The notes beneath the pieces were generated by a model that saw only the letters and a program-made list of their open reading frames with translations, made no database searches and was not told the origin of the DNA. Positions 17,801-25,697 of a stretch of 64,000 nt of DNA are shown here, piece by piece. Each line of letters opens with the position of its first letter. Positions within the stretch are counted from its first letter, which is position 1. The position numbers and the translations under genes are program-made. The DNA comes from Rhodospirillales bacterium (GTDB lineage Bacteria > Pseudomonadota > Alphaproteobacteria > Rhodospirillales > Casp-alpha2): positions 372,001-436,000 of the forward strand of contig JAEPQO010000003.1 in NCBI GenBank assembly GCA_017640505.1, read 5' to 3'.

Positions 17801-18883
17801 TTTATAGAACGGGATGCGCGATTCGAGCGGAGTCATGTCGAACAACGCATCCAGCCGGTTTGCTTTCAAGTCTTCGAGCAGGTCCTTCCATTTGCCGGGG
17901 GCGAACGTGATGATGCCGCCAAGCCGTTCGTTGATCAGCTCCGCGACCTGGGCGCTCATGCCGACGGGCTTGCCCTCCGCGTTGACGCTGTTCATGGGGG
18001 GCCAGTTGTCGATCATGCCGACGCGGATAATTTTGTTTTCGCGTAGAAACTCTTCCTCGACCTCGTTAAAGGCGACAATCGTTCCCTGCGGCCGGAAAAG
18101 GCGGTTGTCCTTATCGTCGATCCAGCGGTTTTCAATCTCGGCGTACTCGGCGCGGCTGATCTGGGTGAATCCCCAATGGATCAGGTTGCGGAGTGCCGGC
18201 CGGTTCTGCTTGAAGCCGCTGAAGATGCCGTTGCGCAATACTTCGCCGGGCAGGCGGACGACGGTTCCCTTTACGCCCGAACTGTGCAGCAGCGATTCAA
18301 TCGCCTCGTCCTCGTGCAGGACGGCGTCGATCTCGCCGTTGATAAGGGCACGCAGCATTTCCGGTGAGCGGCTGTATGTGACGATGCGGAAACCATGGCC
18401 GCCGTACCGGAGAAAACTCTCCTGGTGGGTCTGGCGGACAACGCCGATCCGCTTGCCGTCCAGAGCAGCCGACGAGGGAATGTCATGGCGGTCATAACGA
18501 ATGTAATAGCCGCTGGTGGCTTCATGGAACGGGCGCGTGAAATCCAGCCATGACTCGCGCGTTTCGTTGCGGAACAGGGTCGCATGAACGTCGATCGCAT
18601 CGTGGCGCAGCATGCTGAGCGTCTCGCCGAACGACGCGACGACGAATTTGACCGGCACGTTTGTTTTTTCGGACCACAGCCGCCAGTAATCCGGCAGCAG
18701 GCCCGCCGGTTCGCCGAGCAGATTGACGCCGGCGATCGGCAAATAGTTACCGGGGATGCCGACAACGACTTCCTTGGGCCGCTCCGGCTGCTGCGCGGAT
18801 GTCGAGATCGGCACGAGCAAGCCCGCCAACAGCAGGGCGCTGCCGATGAAACAGGCTTGAATCAATTTGCACCATACCCGCAT
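14885..18883 (-). CDS. Triple solute-binding-domain, double-PAS class III adenylate cyclase
   Basis: A 1332-residue receptor cyclase. A signal peptide is followed by three tandem family-3 periplasmic solute-binding domains (about residues 35-275, 285-510, 525-750), each with the NWPPM/DWPPFHYS-like start and DVYVGN-type core. One membrane helix lies near residues 757-780, then two PAS domains (about 803-915 and 925-1040) and a class III cyclase domain from about 1087. Metal aspartates are in FFSDIKNF and GDAIMVFFGD. DKYIGD and DYTIIGG carry the Lys and Asp expected for ATP, and VNLAARLE carries the transition-state Asn and Arg. So periplasmic ligands should control cAMP synthesis. BvgS/EvgS kinases share the tandem binding domains but end in a kinase. 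It is monocistronic. Confidence 0.9.
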   Translation of the reverse strand: MRVWCKLIQACFIGSALLLAGLLVPISTSAQQPERPKEVVVGIPGNYLPIAGVNLLGEPAGLLPDYWRLWSEKTNVPVKFVVASFGETLSMLRHDAIDVHATLFRNETRESWLDFTRPFHEATSGYYIRYDRHDIPSSAALDGKRIGVVRQTHQESFLRYGGHGFRIVTYSRSPEMLRALINGEIDAVLHEDEAIESLLHSSGVKGTVVRLPGEVLRNGIFSGFKQNRPALRNLIHWGFTQISRAEYAEIENRWIDDKDNRLFRPQGTIVAFNEVEEEFLRENKIIRVGMIDNWPPMNSVNAEGKPVGMSAQVAELINERLGGIITFAPGKWKDLLEDLKANRLDALFDMTPLESRIPFYKFTFPYLEIPFSVVTREDFGIINPLRQPGIRVAVEHNYASGRYVREDFPDANVIEFDSSVEALTAVVNGDADVYVGNVAAVRYLISENKKTLGKLKIGAPLPGRVSTQAIGTRHDWPILRGILNKALMSISPAQMKKITDPWLEGTIGGSIDINADEQRWLSDHADKTIRIFAGDWPPFHYSRDGEHRGLALEYIRHILDTLELKYEFSESTWKEAYEGISALKTFDILPTIAPSPERAKNVAMTRTYLSFPMVIFARVESSLISNLGDLAGKVVAVEKSFIMDARLQRDFPNIRLLHVDDTHQALTAVSNGKADAYVGNLAAGTFHIERHGLSNIKVAAPTRYADDRQAIGVRRDWPELVNLMEKVLDRMTEEEHAALRASALSVRFEYGVNYTEVLRYAIPVIVVVIVIIGVFIYANRKMAGEIAERKKAEERLQERESRFRSLLESAPDATLIVDPDGKIVRVNRQAEKLFGTDRTNLVGQPIELLVPDDITRKHKAYRDGFITSSAPREMGANMNLHAKRFDGKLFPVEISLSPIETADGTLIAASVRDVSERRRQEQILHEKDIQLTSALENMSGGMFMLDKELRVEVFNRKFQDQYHIPNLTPGTPLRDLILIRASRGDYGEGDVEQLVEERIAMYRTMEAARTEDVVPDGRIMEGYRQPTEDGGMVCVFNDITDRKQAEQALAEQTQKMTDLSQKLSRYLSPQIYEAIFSGASDANVTTERKKLTVFFSDIKNFTATTEEMEPEDMTYILNDYLTKMTEVALEYGGTIDKYIGDAIMVFFGDPETKGVKQDALAAVKMAVAMQRRMVDLRAKWSDMGFRSPFHIRCGVNTGYCNVGNFGSDQRIDYTIIGGQVNLAARLEGICEPDGVMLSHETYALVRDEIEADEQAPIEVKGIRDPVTPYAVSGIFDDWDETERYIRRDDVRGLRLWVDLMRMTEEQRLASIRELEEAIDILKKQTQTDDAAE

Positions 18884-19020
18884 GGGTGGTCCCCGCAGAT
18901 CTCACCTCGCACATTGTACGCAGAAAAGGACGTTACAGTTCAATGATTTGTGTGAGGCTTGGGTACCCGCCCGACCGGTGCACATTCACGGAAATGTGTA
19001 GCACGTCGCGCGCCGGTATC

Positions 19021-19051
19021 TTGACCTTCCAGTAACTGGAAAGATTATGCT
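19021..19051 (+). promoter_or_regulatory. CueR/MerR-type promoter
   Basis: TTGACC at 19021-19026 and TATGCT at 19046-19051 are separated by a 19-base spacer. That spacer holds the dyad CTTCCAGT-A-ACTGGAAA. A long spacer carrying a dyad is the signature of promoters activated by MerR-family metal sensors, and the half-sites resemble copper-sensing CueR operators (ACCTTCC...GGAAGGT). It drives the Met/Gly-rich exported protein at 19143. Confidence 0.78.
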
Positions 19052-19142
19052 TGGAACATTGGTCGACGGTGGTAGCCCGGCCCGTGACGGTGCCCGCACC
19101 GCCGACCGCAAACAATGCCACCCCCAGACAGGAGATATCCAG

Positions 19143-19841
19143 ATGCAGGCACGAAAAATCGTCAAAACCGTCGTATTGGCCGCCGCCGTCGCGGTGTTCT
19201 CTTCGGCCGCAACGTACGCCCATGGCCAAGGGTCCGGCATGATGGGCGGACAGGGCCCCGGCAGCGGCGCGATGGGCCCGGGCATGATGGGCCAGGGACA
19301 GGGTTATGGCCCCGGTCCCGGCCGCGGATATGGCCAGGGATACGGGCAGGGCTACGGGCCGGGTTATGGCATGGGGTACGGCATGGGCCCCGGCATGATG
19401 GGTCAAGGTTATGGCTACGGCCCGGGGATGATGGGCCCCGGTATGATGGGGCAAGGTTACGGCTATGGCATGGGCCCCGGCATGATGATGGGCCCCGGCA
19501 TGATGGGCCCCGGCATGATGGGTCAAGGCTACGGCTACGGCATGATGGGCCCTGGCATGATGGGCCCCGGTTACGGTTATGGTCCCGGCATGATGGGGCA
19601 GGGCTATGGCTACGGCCCGGGTATGATGGCGCCGCAGAACGGCCGCGACATCACCGAGGATGACGTGCGCGGCTTCCTCGACCGTCAGCTTGAAATGCGC
19701 GGGCTCGAACGCCTCAAGGTTGGCAAGGTCGATACGTCCGACGAACGGGTCTTCAAGGCGGACATCGTCACCAAGGAGGACTCGCTGGTCGTGCGTGTGG
19801 TCGTCGACCGCCGCACCGGTTTCCCGGTGGCGTTCGAATAA
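19143..19841 (+). CDS. Exported Met/Gly/Tyr-rich repeat protein, probable copper-binding
   Basis: A 232-residue protein. A signal peptide covers residues 1-28 (VVLAAAVAVFSSAATYAHG). Residues 30-163 consist of irregular repeats of GPGMMGQGYGYG, with about fifteen MM pairs. A compact C-terminal domain of about 65 residues starts at GRDITEDDVRGFLDRQLEM and ends VDRRTGFPVAFE, resembling small PepSY-like modules. Methionine clusters in the periplasm suit Cu(I) binding, as in CopA/PcoA/CusF-type Met-rich proteins. The CueR-type promoter upstream supports a copper role. No copper ATPase or oxidase is in the window. The start follows GGAGATATCCAG. Confidence 0.75.
   Translation: MQARKIVKTVVLAAAVAVFSSAATYAHGQGSGMMGGQGPGSGAMGPGMMGQGQGYGPGPGRGYGQGYGQGYGPGYGMGYGMGPGMMGQGYGYGPGMMGPGMMGQGYGYGMGPGMMMGPGMMGPGMMGQGYGYGMMGPGMMGPGYGYGPGMMGQGYGYGPGMMAPQNGRDITEDDVRGFLDRQLEMRGLERLKVGKVDTSDERVFKADIVTKEDSLVVRVVVDRRTGFPVAFE
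19224..19630 (+). repeat. In-gene tandem repeats coding GPGMMGQGYGYG
   Basis: Irregular units built on GGCATGATGGGCCCCGG and CAAGGCTACGGCTACGG alternate through 400 bases. Synonymous variation between units shows they are not a recent perfect expansion. Confidence 0.85.
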
Positions 19842-19847
19842 GGAAGA

Positions 19848-20876
19848 TCAGCCCCCCGTCATCGACATGTGGCGGCCGACGGCGGGCGCGGCCTCGCGGC
19901 GGTCGATGACGAAATCGTGGCCCTTGGGCTTGCGGCCGATGGCCTCGTCGATGGCGGCGTCCAGCAAGGCGTCGTCGTCGCTGGCACGCAGCGGCTTCCT
20001 CAGGTCGGCGGCGTCTTCCTGGCCCAGGCACATGTAAAGCGTGCCGGTACAGGTCAGGCGCACCCGGTTGCAGCTTTCGCAGAAATTGTGCGTCAGCGGC
20101 GTGATGAAGCCGAGGCGCTTGCCGGTCTCGCCGATCTCGGTATAGCGCGCGGGGCCGCCGGTCTTGTAGGGGATGTCCGTCAACGTCCAGCGCTTTTCCA
20201 AATCCTGGCGCACCTGCGACAGGGGCAGGTACTGATCGACCCGGTCCTCGCCGATCTCGCCCAGCGGCATGGTTTCGATCAGCGTCAGGTCGAAGCCGTT
20301 TTCGCCGCACCAGCGGATCATGTCGTCGAACTCGTTCGCGTTCAGGTGCTTCAGCGCGACGGCGTTGATCTTGATTTCGAGGCCCGCCTTCTTGGCGGCG
20401 GCGAGGCCGGCCATCACCTTTTCAAGGCTGCCCCAGCGCGTCGCCTGCTGGAACTTTTCCGGGTCAAGCGTATCGACGGACACGTTGATGCGCCTGACGC
20501 CCGCGGCGACCAGGTCGTCGGCGTAGCGGGTCAACTGGCTGCCGTTGGTGGTCAGCGTCAGCTCGTCGAGGTCGCCTTTATCGATCAGTTTCCCGAGATT
20601 GTTGATCAGCGTCATGATGTCGCGGCGCACCAGCGGCTCGCCGCCCGTGAGGCGCAGCTTGCGGACACCCTTGCGGACGAACGCGGTGCAGAGACGCTCC
20701 AGTTCCTCGAGGCTCAGGACATCCTTTTTGGGCAGGAACGTCATGTCCTCGGCCATGCAATAGACGCAGCGGAAATCGCACCGGTCGGTGACCGAGACAC
20801 GCAGATAGCTGACGTGCCGGCCGAACGGGTCGATCATCGGGGTGTCGTTCGTCTTGCTGGTCGTGTTGCCGTCCAA
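19848..20876 (-). CDS. moaA: GTP 3',8-cyclase (molybdenum cofactor biosynthesis protein A)
   Basis: A 342-residue radical-SAM enzyme that starts molybdopterin synthesis by converting GTP to 3',8-cyclo-7,8-dihydro-GTP. The radical-SAM cluster motif CDFRCVYC lies at about residues 33-40 after [17 protein letters not shown]. The second [4Fe-4S] cluster that binds GTP uses [18 protein letters not shown]. The C-terminal double glycine required for activity is present (MTGG). It supplies cofactor to the formate dehydrogenase encoded downstream, and lies beside other molybdo/tungsto-enzyme genes. It is convergent with the Met-rich gene, with only six bases between them. Confidence 0.97.
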   Translation of the reverse strand: MDGNTTSKTNDTPMIDPFGRHVSYLRVSVTDRCDFRCVYCMAEDMTFLPKKDVLSLEELERLCTAFVRKGVRKLRLTGGEPLVRRDIMTLINNLGKLIDKGDLDELTLTTNGSQLTRYADDLVAAGVRRINVSVDTLDPEKFQQATRWGSLEKVMAGLAAAKKAGLEIKINAVALKHLNANEFDDMIRWCGENGFDLTLIETMPLGEIGEDRVDQYLPLSQVRQDLEKRWTLTDIPYKTGGPARYTEIGETGKRLGFITPLTHNFCESCNRVRLTCTGTLYMCLGQEDAADLRKPLRASDDDALLDAAIDEAIGRKPKGHDFVIDRREAAPAVGRHMSMTGG

Positions 20877-20975
20877 GGGGGTCCAGTCCTTTCCTTCTTA
20901 CTCTCTATATAAGCGTCTTACCCGGCGCCGTCATCCCCAACCGGACATATCGGGGCGGTTATGTCGGATCCACCT

Positions 20976-20999
20976 CGTCATTCCCGCGAAAGCGGGAAC
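20976..20999. repeat. Half copy of repeat family B
   Basis: CGTCATTCCCGCGAAAGCGG matches one arm of the family B elements at 4924, 7857 and 10151; the second arm is missing. It lies between moaA and repeat D. Confidence 0.7.
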
Positions 21000-21021
21000 C
21001 TGTCAAACCCGATTGCGGGAG

Positions 21022-21097
21022 GAACCACAGAGGCGCCGAGGGCACAGAGGGTCTGCAACTCGTATTTTTCTCTGTGTCTCTGTGTCTCTGTGGTTAA
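21022..21097. repeat. Inverted repeat family D (AACCACAGAG...CTCTGTGGTT)
   Basis: A 76-base element with ACCACAGAGGCGCCGAGGGC at one end and CTCTGTGTCTCTGTGTCTCT then GTGGTT at the other. The arms would fold into a long imperfect hairpin around a short AT-containing loop. It is the only copy in this window; very similar ACCACAGAGACACAGAG palindromes are known in many unrelated bacteria. Confidence 0.8.
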
Positions 21098-21105
21098 CAT
21101 CCTCT

Positions 21106-23187
21106 TCAGGCCTCTCCCTCTGTCAGGCCCTTCTTGATCATATCTTCCTTCGCTTTTTCGCGCATCTCGTCGCGTTCGCGCAGGTAATCGTCCGTGGTGC
21201 GCGGGATCGGCACGGTGCCGTGGGCGAGGGGATTGTCGTCATGGGTCGTCATCTCGACGACACGGCAGTCCTCGCACATGCGGAGCCGGTCGAGCTTGCC
21301 CTCGCCCTGGAACATCACGTGCCCCTTGAGCTTGCTTTCAAGGTGATCGAGCGAGGCCCTGGTCGCGAACGGCTTGCCGCAGCGGATACAGAGGCACGGC
21401 TGCTCTTCCTTGACCACGTGCGCAGTCTTGGCTTCGTCGCGGAAGCTCAGGCGCGGTTGCAGCGAGATGACCTTCTCCGGGCAGGTGTTCTTGCAGAGCC
21501 CGCACTGCACGCAGGCGTCCTCGACGAAGCTGAGCTGCGGCATGTTCTCGTTGTCGCGGAGCGCACCCGTCGGGCATGCGCCGACGCACGCGAGACAGAG
21601 CGTGCAGCCCGCGGTATCGATGTTCACCGTGCCGAACGGCGCACCGGCGGGCAACGCGATCTCGTCGACTTTGTTGGGGGCTTTCTTGTGGAGTGCGTCC
21701 AGCGAAAGCCTGAGCACGGACCGCTTGCGCCCGGCACCGACCACGTCGCCGGCGGGAATTGCGTCGGCGGTCTCATGATCGTAAAGCGCGGCTTCTAGCT
21801 GGTCCGGGTCGTCCGGTTCGATCAGGCGCACCCGGTCCTTGCCGTAACCGAGGCCGTCGGTGATGGCGTCGACCAGTTCGAAAGTGGCCAAGAGCGTATC
21901 CCGGTCTTCGCGCTTTTTCGGCGGCAGCAGGTAACAGATTTCCGAACAGCCGAGCGCGAGCGCCTGCGTCACGGTCTCAAGCCCGACCTGCGTCACCTGG
22001 TTGACGGCGAACGGGATCACGTTGCCGGGCAGGCCGCGGCCGTGCCGGGCGGAAAGGGAGATCACGTCGCGCCCGAAGGTGCCGTCGTGGATCAGCAGGC
22101 GCGGCTGGGTGCCGCCGGCCTTGGTGTAGGTGCCGATCAGCGCGCGCAGACGGTCCGACACGCCGTCGCCGGCGGGCAGGTTGTACTTCGCCGCGCCCGT
22201 TGGGCACACCACGGCGCAGAGTCCGCAACCGGCGCAGATATACGGGTCGTATTTGACCGTGTCGCCGTTTGGCTCGATCGCGCCGGTCGGGCAGATGTCG
22301 AGGCATTTCGAGCACCCGGTGATGCGGCTCCGGGAATGCGCGCAGATGCCGGGGTCGTAATCGACGTAGCGCGGCTTTTCGAATTCGCCGATCATGTCGG
22401 TCATGGTGAACAGCGCTTCCATGACCGCGGCCGGACTGTTCGGATCGATGTGGAAATAGCCGTCGCGCTTGTCGGCGGCACTGAACAGCGGGTCCTTGCC
22501 GCGCATGTCCAGTATCAGATCGCAGGTCGACGACCCGGTCTCGCCGACGCCGGTGAATTCCAGTTTGTCTTTCGACGACGGCACGGTGGGGCGGAAGTTC
22601 TCGACCGTGATCTCGAACGCCCCCAGATGGCCCTTGGCGGACGTGATGCGGCCCGAGAAGATCGGCATGTCCATGACGTCGGGCGGGCTCGCCTCGGCGC
22701 CGCCCTCCAGTACCAAGGTCACGTCCATGCGCTCGGACAGTTTGCGTGCCGCCTCGACCGCTTCGTCGCTCGCGCCCAGCACCAGCACGATCCCGGTCGA
22801 GATCATGCTGACCGAGGATGCGTCCTTCAGCTCCAGCGAGGCTTCCTTGATCAGTGCCGCCATCTTGGCGGTGACGTTCTTTTCGCCGTTGCGGCCCGCA
22901 TCGGACCAGCCGGCCAGCTCGCGGATGTTCAGGAACCCGGCTTCCGGTGCGCTCTCGCCCAGTTCCTCGAGCGCATCCAGGAACAGCGGCGCTTCCTGCG
23001 TGCAGGCGACGAGAATCTCGTCGGCCTTGCCCGCTTCGTCGGTGAAGCGGTCGAGCTCGACGCGGCACAGGTGGCGCGCCGGGCGCATCTGGCCGTCGCC
23101 GCCCAGCGCCTTGGCGAGCGCGTCTGCATCGATGCTCATGGTGTCTTCGCACGAACAGACGAAGACGTCCTTGCCGTTCAGCTTCAT
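21106..23187 (-). CDS. Multi-[4Fe-4S] ferredoxin-like protein of the formate dehydrogenase region
   Basis: A 693-residue cytoplasmic iron-sulfur protein with no signal peptide. Cys motifs are CAHSRSRITGCSKCLDICP (about residues 285-303), CAGCGLCAVVCP (about 316-327), CTLCLACVGACP (about 545-556) and CVQCGLCKNTCP (about 576-587). A Cys-rich tail has CLCIRCGKP and CEDCR. So there are at least four clusters, plus an N-terminal CSCE motif. Proteins of this type accompany FDH, DUF3305/DUF3306 and FdhD genes in alphaproteobacteria, but their exact role is not settled. Electron transfer or help in FDH maturation is inferred. It is divergent from the HTH-PBP regulator at 23372. Confidence 0.85.
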   Translation of the reverse strand: MKLNGKDVFVCSCEDTMSIDADALAKALGGDGQMRPARHLCRVELDRFTDEAGKADEILVACTQEAPLFLDALEELGESAPEAGFLNIRELAGWSDAGRNGEKNVTAKMAALIKEASLELKDASSVSMISTGIVLVLGASDEAVEAARKLSERMDVTLVLEGGAEASPPDVMDMPIFSGRITSAKGHLGAFEITVENFRPTVPSSKDKLEFTGVGETGSSTCDLILDMRGKDPLFSAADKRDGYFHIDPNSPAAVMEALFTMTDMIGEFEKPRYVDYDPGICAHSRSRITGCSKCLDICPTGAIEPNGDTVKYDPYICAGCGLCAVVCPTGAAKYNLPAGDGVSDRLRALIGTYTKAGGTQPRLLIHDGTFGRDVISLSARHGRGLPGNVIPFAVNQVTQVGLETVTQALALGCSEICYLLPPKKREDRDTLLATFELVDAITDGLGYGKDRVRLIEPDDPDQLEAALYDHETADAIPAGDVVGAGRKRSVLRLSLDALHKKAPNKVDEIALPAGAPFGTVNIDTAGCTLCLACVGACPTGALRDNENMPQLSFVEDACVQCGLCKNTCPEKVISLQPRLSFRDEAKTAHVVKEEQPCLCIRCGKPFATRASLDHLESKLKGHVMFQGEGKLDRLRMCEDCRVVEMTTHDDNPLAHGTVPIPRTTDDYLRERDEMREKAKEDMIKKGLTEGEA

Positions 23188-23239
23188 GGCAATCTTTTCC
23201 CTCCCGGACGGCCCTGACGTTTATATGTGTTATGCGCCT

Positions 23240-23319
23240 GCGGATTTAAACCGCGGCTATTCCACGTCGGGTCTGTCGTTTCGGCATTAGATAACGCATA
23301 TTGTCTGGAAATAAAGACA
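23240..23319. promoter_or_regulatory. Dyads in the divergent gap before the [4Fe-4S] and HTH-PBP genes
   Basis: GCGGATTTAAACCGC at 23240-23254 is an imperfect dyad. TGTCT-N8-AGACA at 23302-23319 is a perfect five-base inverted repeat in an AT-rich stretch. The gap of 184 bases must hold two divergent promoters, so both dyads are operator candidates, most simply for the adjacent regulator. Confidence 0.45.
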
Positions 23320-23371
23320 TATCAATTTTAAGGGTTTAGGGAATGTCGGCGAGACACCGGGGGGCGGCCTC

Positions 23372-24262
23372 GTGAAAGACCTGATGACGACCAAGGAAGT
23401 GGCGGAGTATCTGCGCCTTAAGGAACGCAAGGTCTACGATCTGGTGGCGGCGGGCGACATTCCGTGCACGCGCGTCACCGGCAAATACCTGTTCCCGAAA
23501 CACCTGATCGATATCTGGCTGGCGCGTTCGTCGACGTTCCCGAACATTGCCGCCGCACACGCGACCCCGCCGCCGCCGGTGATCGTCGGCTCGCACGACC
23601 CGCTTCTTGAATTCGCGGTGCGGGCGTCGGGCTGCGAGCTGGCGCTGATGCCGGGCGGCAGCCTCGACGGGGTGCAGCGTTTCTCGCGCGGCGAGGCGGT
23701 GGCCTGCGGCATGCACGTGCTCGACCTGACCGACGGTGGCTACAACGTGGCGCCGGCCGCCGAGGCGTCGGTCGGCCTCGATTGCGTGCTGATCGAATGG
23801 GCGTGGCGCGAACAGGGCCTGATCGTCGCCAAGGGGAACCCGATCCGTATCGCCGGCATCGCCGATGCGGTTGCGGGCGGTGCCAAGTTCGTTGTGCGCG
23901 AGGCCCAGGCCGGCTCGCGCGTGCTGTTCCAGTACCTGGTGTCCGAATCCGGCCACGACTTCGACGACCTCGACATTGCCGATGTCGAAGCCAGGACGGA
24001 AACCGACGTCGGGCTGGCCATCGTCGAGGGGCGGGCCGATGCGGGGCTCGGGATTCGCGCCGCGGCGCATCAGTACGGCCTAGATTTCGTGCCGCTGCAC
24101 CGCGAACGGTTCGACCTGATGATCCGGCGGCGCGATTATTTTCAGCCGCCGATGCAGCGTCTGCTGAGCTATTGCGACTCGCCGGAATTCAAGGCCCGCG
24201 CCGACGAAATGGCGGGCTACGATATCGCCGGCCGCGGCACGATCCACTTCAACGCGCCCTGA
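23372..24262 (+). CDS. Excisionase-type HTH regulator with PBP-like ligand domain (probable molybdate/tungstate responder)
   Basis: A 296-residue regulator. Residues 5-50 form an HTH_17/excisionase-like DNA-binding domain (TTKEVAEYLRLKERKVYDLV then LFPKHLIDIWL). Residues 65-290 form a PBP-like domain of the type also found in ModE-PBP fusions (SHDPLLEFAVR, GSLDGVQRF, EAQAGSRVLFQYLV, GLGIRAAAHQYGLDFVPL). Such one-component regulators sit beside molybdate/tungstate transporters and molybdoenzyme genes, so Mo or W oxyanion or cofactor sensing is inferred. The GTG start gives the full HTH; an ATG twelve bases on would still keep it. Confidence 0.8.
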   Translation: MKDLMTTKEVAEYLRLKERKVYDLVAAGDIPCTRVTGKYLFPKHLIDIWLARSSTFPNIAAAHATPPPPVIVGSHDPLLEFAVRASGCELALMPGGSLDGVQRFSRGEAVACGMHVLDLTDGGYNVAPAAEASVGLDCVLIEWAWREQGLIVAKGNPIRIAGIADAVAGGAKFVVREAQAGSRVLFQYLVSESGHDFDDLDIADVEARTETDVGLAIVEGRADAGLGIRAAAHQYGLDFVPLHRERFDLMIRRRDYFQPPMQRLLSYCDSPEFKARADEMAGYDIAGRGTIHFNAP

Positions 24263-24328
24263 TCGGCGACTTTACGGCTTGACGATGACGCCTCCGCGCA
24301 CGAACTCTTGGGTGCCGGGAGGAACCTT

Positions 24329-24613
24329 ATGACGACGACCAAAATGACCGAGCAGGAATTCATGGATGCCGCCGCCAACGGCGACGCCGACGCCGTAAAG
24401 GCGGGACTGGAACAGGGGCTCAAACCCGACACGTCGGACCAGTACGGCAATACGGCGCTGATGATGGCCTGTGCCCGTGCCCAGGTCGACGTCTGCCGCA
24501 CGCTGCTCGAAGCGGGCGCCGATCCCGAGCACAAGAACCGGTTCGGCCTCGGCCCGCGCAACTGGGCAGGCTGGGCCGACAACGACGCCGCCATCCGGAC
24601 GTTGCTGGGTTAA
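24329..24613 (+). CDS. Small ankyrin-repeat protein
   Basis: A 94-residue protein with about two and a half ankyrin repeats: EFMDAAANGDADAVKAGLEQ, QYGNTALMMACARAQVDVCR and LLEAGADPEHKNRFG. A strong ribosome site (GGGAGGAACC) precedes the ATG. A protein-binding role is generic for the fold. It is convergent with the methyltransferase gene, whose stop lies one base beyond. Confidence 0.8.
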   Translation: MTTTKMTEQEFMDAAANGDADAVKAGLEQGLKPDTSDQYGNTALMMACARAQVDVCRTLLEAGADPEHKNRFGLGPRNWAGWADNDAAIRTLLG

Positions 24614-24614
24614 T

Positions 24615-25253
24615 TCAACACACCTCGAAACAGTAGACCCTTGAGGGCAGGTGATCGCCGAGCGGGGCCGAGTTGTAGATCCCCGTTTCGTCGACGTGGC
24701 GCCAGAGACCGGCGTCTTCGAGTTCCCGGCGCTTGGGATCGAACAGGCCTTCCAGGTAGGTGCGCGCGACCGAGAAGCAGAGCCGTCCGCCGGGTTTCGT
24801 GACGCGGATCAGTTCGTCGAGACCGTCCAGCGGCGCATGACCCTGCGTGAACACACCCGAACTGACGACGCCCGCGAAGGCGTCGGTGTCGAAATCCAGC
24901 GGCTCGCCCAGGTACAGGTGATGAAGCGCCTTGTAGTGCGCTTTCTCGGCGGCGACCTTCAGCATGCCGGGCGACGCGTCGAGGCCGACGATGTGCTCGT
25001 GGCCGAGCGCCTGCATGATCTCGCTCATGATACCGGTGCCGCAGCCGGCGTCGAGGATCGGCCCCGAACCGGCGGCAATGTGCCTGGACGCCATTGATGT
25101 CACCATCGCCGGGTGGGTGTAGCCGATGCTTTTCATGTGATCTTCGTATTCGTCGGCCCAGTCGTCGTAGGCCTCGGCCAGTTCGTCGGTGTTTGTCGCC
25201 GCGTAGGCCTTGTGCAGTTTGGCGGTTTCCTTGCCGGGTTTGTCGTCGGGCAT
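24615..25253 (-). CDS. Class I SAM-dependent methyltransferase
   Basis: A 212-residue methyltransferase. A helical N-terminal section with TNTDELAEAYDDWADEYEDHM precedes the SAM core ILDAGCGTGIMSEIM (motif I), VGLDASPGML (motif II) and the later VTKPGGRLCFSV. This layout fits the Williams-Beuren-syndrome-region-like methyltransferases of uncertain substrate. It stands alone between ankyrin and DUF1330 genes. Confidence 0.85.
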   Translation of the reverse strand: MPDDKPGKETAKLHKAYAATNTDELAEAYDDWADEYEDHMKSIGYTHPAMVTSMASRHIAAGSGPILDAGCGTGIMSEIMQALGHEHIVGLDASPGMLKVAAEKAHYKALHHLYLGEPLDFDTDAFAGVVSSGVFTQGHAPLDGLDELIRVTKPGGRLCFSVARTYLEGLFDPKRRELEDAGLWRHVDETGIYNSAPLGDHLPSRVYCFEVC

Positions 25254-25403
25254 GATCTCTCTCTGCTGTTGGTGTTGCCTTCACCCTAGCACACCAATCC
25301 GGGATGACGAGGTCAGGGGCGTCACGGAACAATCCCTTGCCATTCTGGGGCCAAGCACAGATGTATAGGCGGGAAGATAAGCAAGAATATCGAGGAGGAG
25401 ACG

Positions 25404-25697
25404 ATGACGGCGTACATGATCGCCCAGGTCGATGTGACCGATCCGGAAAAATTCGAGGCCTACCGCGCGCTGGTGCCGGCGACACTTGAAAAATACGGCG
25501 GCGAGTACATCGTCCGTGGCGGTGACATGGCGGTGCTGGAAGGCGAGATGCCGTTTCCCCGCGTCGTCGTCATTCAATTCCCCGATCTCGATTCCATTAA
25601 GCGCTGGCATGCATCCGAGGAATACGCGATGCCGCTGAAGATGCGCCAGGCGTCCGCCGATAGCGTGCTGATCGGGGTGGAGGGTGTCGATGCCTGA
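25404..25697 (+). CDS. DUF1330 family protein
   Basis: A 97-residue ferredoxin-fold (dimeric alpha-beta barrel) protein with the DUF1330 pattern: AYMIAQVDVTDPEKFEAYRA, then YGGEYIVRGG and RVVVIQFPDLDSIKRWHAS. Function of the family is unknown; related barrels bind small aromatic or hydrophobic molecules. It is preceded by GAGGAGGAGA, and its last codons overlap the start of the hydratase gene by eight bases, so the two are translationally coupled. Confidence 0.9.
   Translation: MTAYMIAQVDVTDPEKFEAYRALVPATLEKYGGEYIVRGGDMAVLEGEMPFPRVVVIQFPDLDSIKRWHASEEYAMPLKMRQASADSVLIGVEGVDA

Noticed and set aside
19115-19663. Arg/Pro-rich plus-strand frame over the Met-rich gene
   Set aside because: It is the repeat region read in another frame; signal peptide and promoter fit only the MM-repeat frame.
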